NCBI RefSeq assembly: GCF_001458335.1
Contig: NZ_CYTO01000024.1
Coordinates: forward strand, 628,857 to 692,856
Length of the DNA: 64,000 nt
From: Cognatishimia activa
GTDB lineage: Bacteria > Pseudomonadota > Alphaproteobacteria > Rhodobacterales > Rhodobacteraceae
Reading direction: 5' to 3'
How positions within the stretch are numbered: the first letter of the stretch is position 1; every line of letters begins with the position of its first letter. A program made the translations under genes and the position numbers. This document shows, piece after piece, positions 63,984-64,000 of this stretch. The notes beneath the pieces are model-generated. The model did no database searches. It was given only the letters and a program-made list of their open reading frames with translations, and was not told where the DNA came from.

Positions 63984-64000
63984 GGGCTAAACCTAACCGT

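Overview
The window looks like a core-genome segment of a marine alphaproteobacterium of the Rhodobacterales (Roseobacter group). The evidence is the gene content and order (obgE-proB-proA, rpsB-tsf, trgA-trgB-cysK, ChpT phosphotransferase, OlsB/OlsA ornithine-lipid enzymes, an ALAS-type hemA, L21 with a C-terminal extension), a permuted two-piece tmRNA whose tag reads ANDNRAPVAMAA, several TTG/GTG starts with good ribosome-binding sites, and a recurrent A/T-rich intergenic motif. I see no prophage, insertion sequence, CRISPR array or obvious foreign island; the window is mostly housekeeping DNA, and the interest lies in its RNA and cis-regulatory elements.

Layout. 0-3.4 kb: end of a proWV glycine betaine/proline transporter, an exported protein of unknown function, tandem tRNA-Val and tandem tRNA-Asp. 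3.4-13.3 kb: dgkA, tRNA-Ser(CGA), a DUF2059 protein, rplU-rpmA, a GNAT acetyltransferase, obgE-proB-proA, chpT, a DUF3553 protein and olsB-olsA. 13.3-20.8 kb: rpsB-tsf, a LuxR solo behind aroQ, a queuosine-precursor transporter under a probable preQ1 riboswitch, a lipoate-ligase-like protein, DUF2852 and RDD membrane proteins, and bpt. 20.8-27.6 kb: an unusually large TRAP transporter (dctM, dctQ, dctP) divergent from a Cache-type histidine kinase and NarL-type regulator. 27.6-30.2 kb: ilvB-ilvN with a complete attenuator and leader peptide. 30.2-42.8 kb: DUF2189, prfB, mrcA, amiC, an M48 protease and a DsbA-like protein, rodZ, hemA with a perfect FNR box, and an M20 peptidase. 42.9-52.8 kb: tRNA-Ser(GGA), a GT2 glycosyltransferase, galE, the cysK-mscS-alaX string behind trgA-trgB, a class V aminotransferase and a HIT protein. 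52.9-58.4 kb: ssrA, a SnoaL-like protein, chrA, sspB, a PmtA-like methyltransferase, fumC and two small genes. 58.4-64 kb: sufE, a lipoprotein, rnd, purM-purN, tRNA-Ile2 and an EnvZ-like kinase.

Several neighbours form working units. proB/proA make the first two steps of proline synthesis, and proWV imports compatible solutes. OlsB and OlsA make phosphate-free ornithine lipids. mrcA, amiC and rodZ serve the cell wall. trgA, trgB and cysK match the tellurite-resistance locus known from Rhodobacter sphaeroides. ssrA and sspB, 2 kb apart, are the tagging RNA and the adaptor that hands tagged proteins to ClpXP. The most useful discoveries are the preQ1-I-like aptamer (16882-16911), the ilv attenuator (27716-27815), the permuted ssrA (52985-53330), the FnrL-type box before hemA (41308-41321), a 17-bp hairpin abutting the bpt start (19737-19787), palindromes before the DUF2852 gene, and an unannotated 23-codon membrane ORF after proV.
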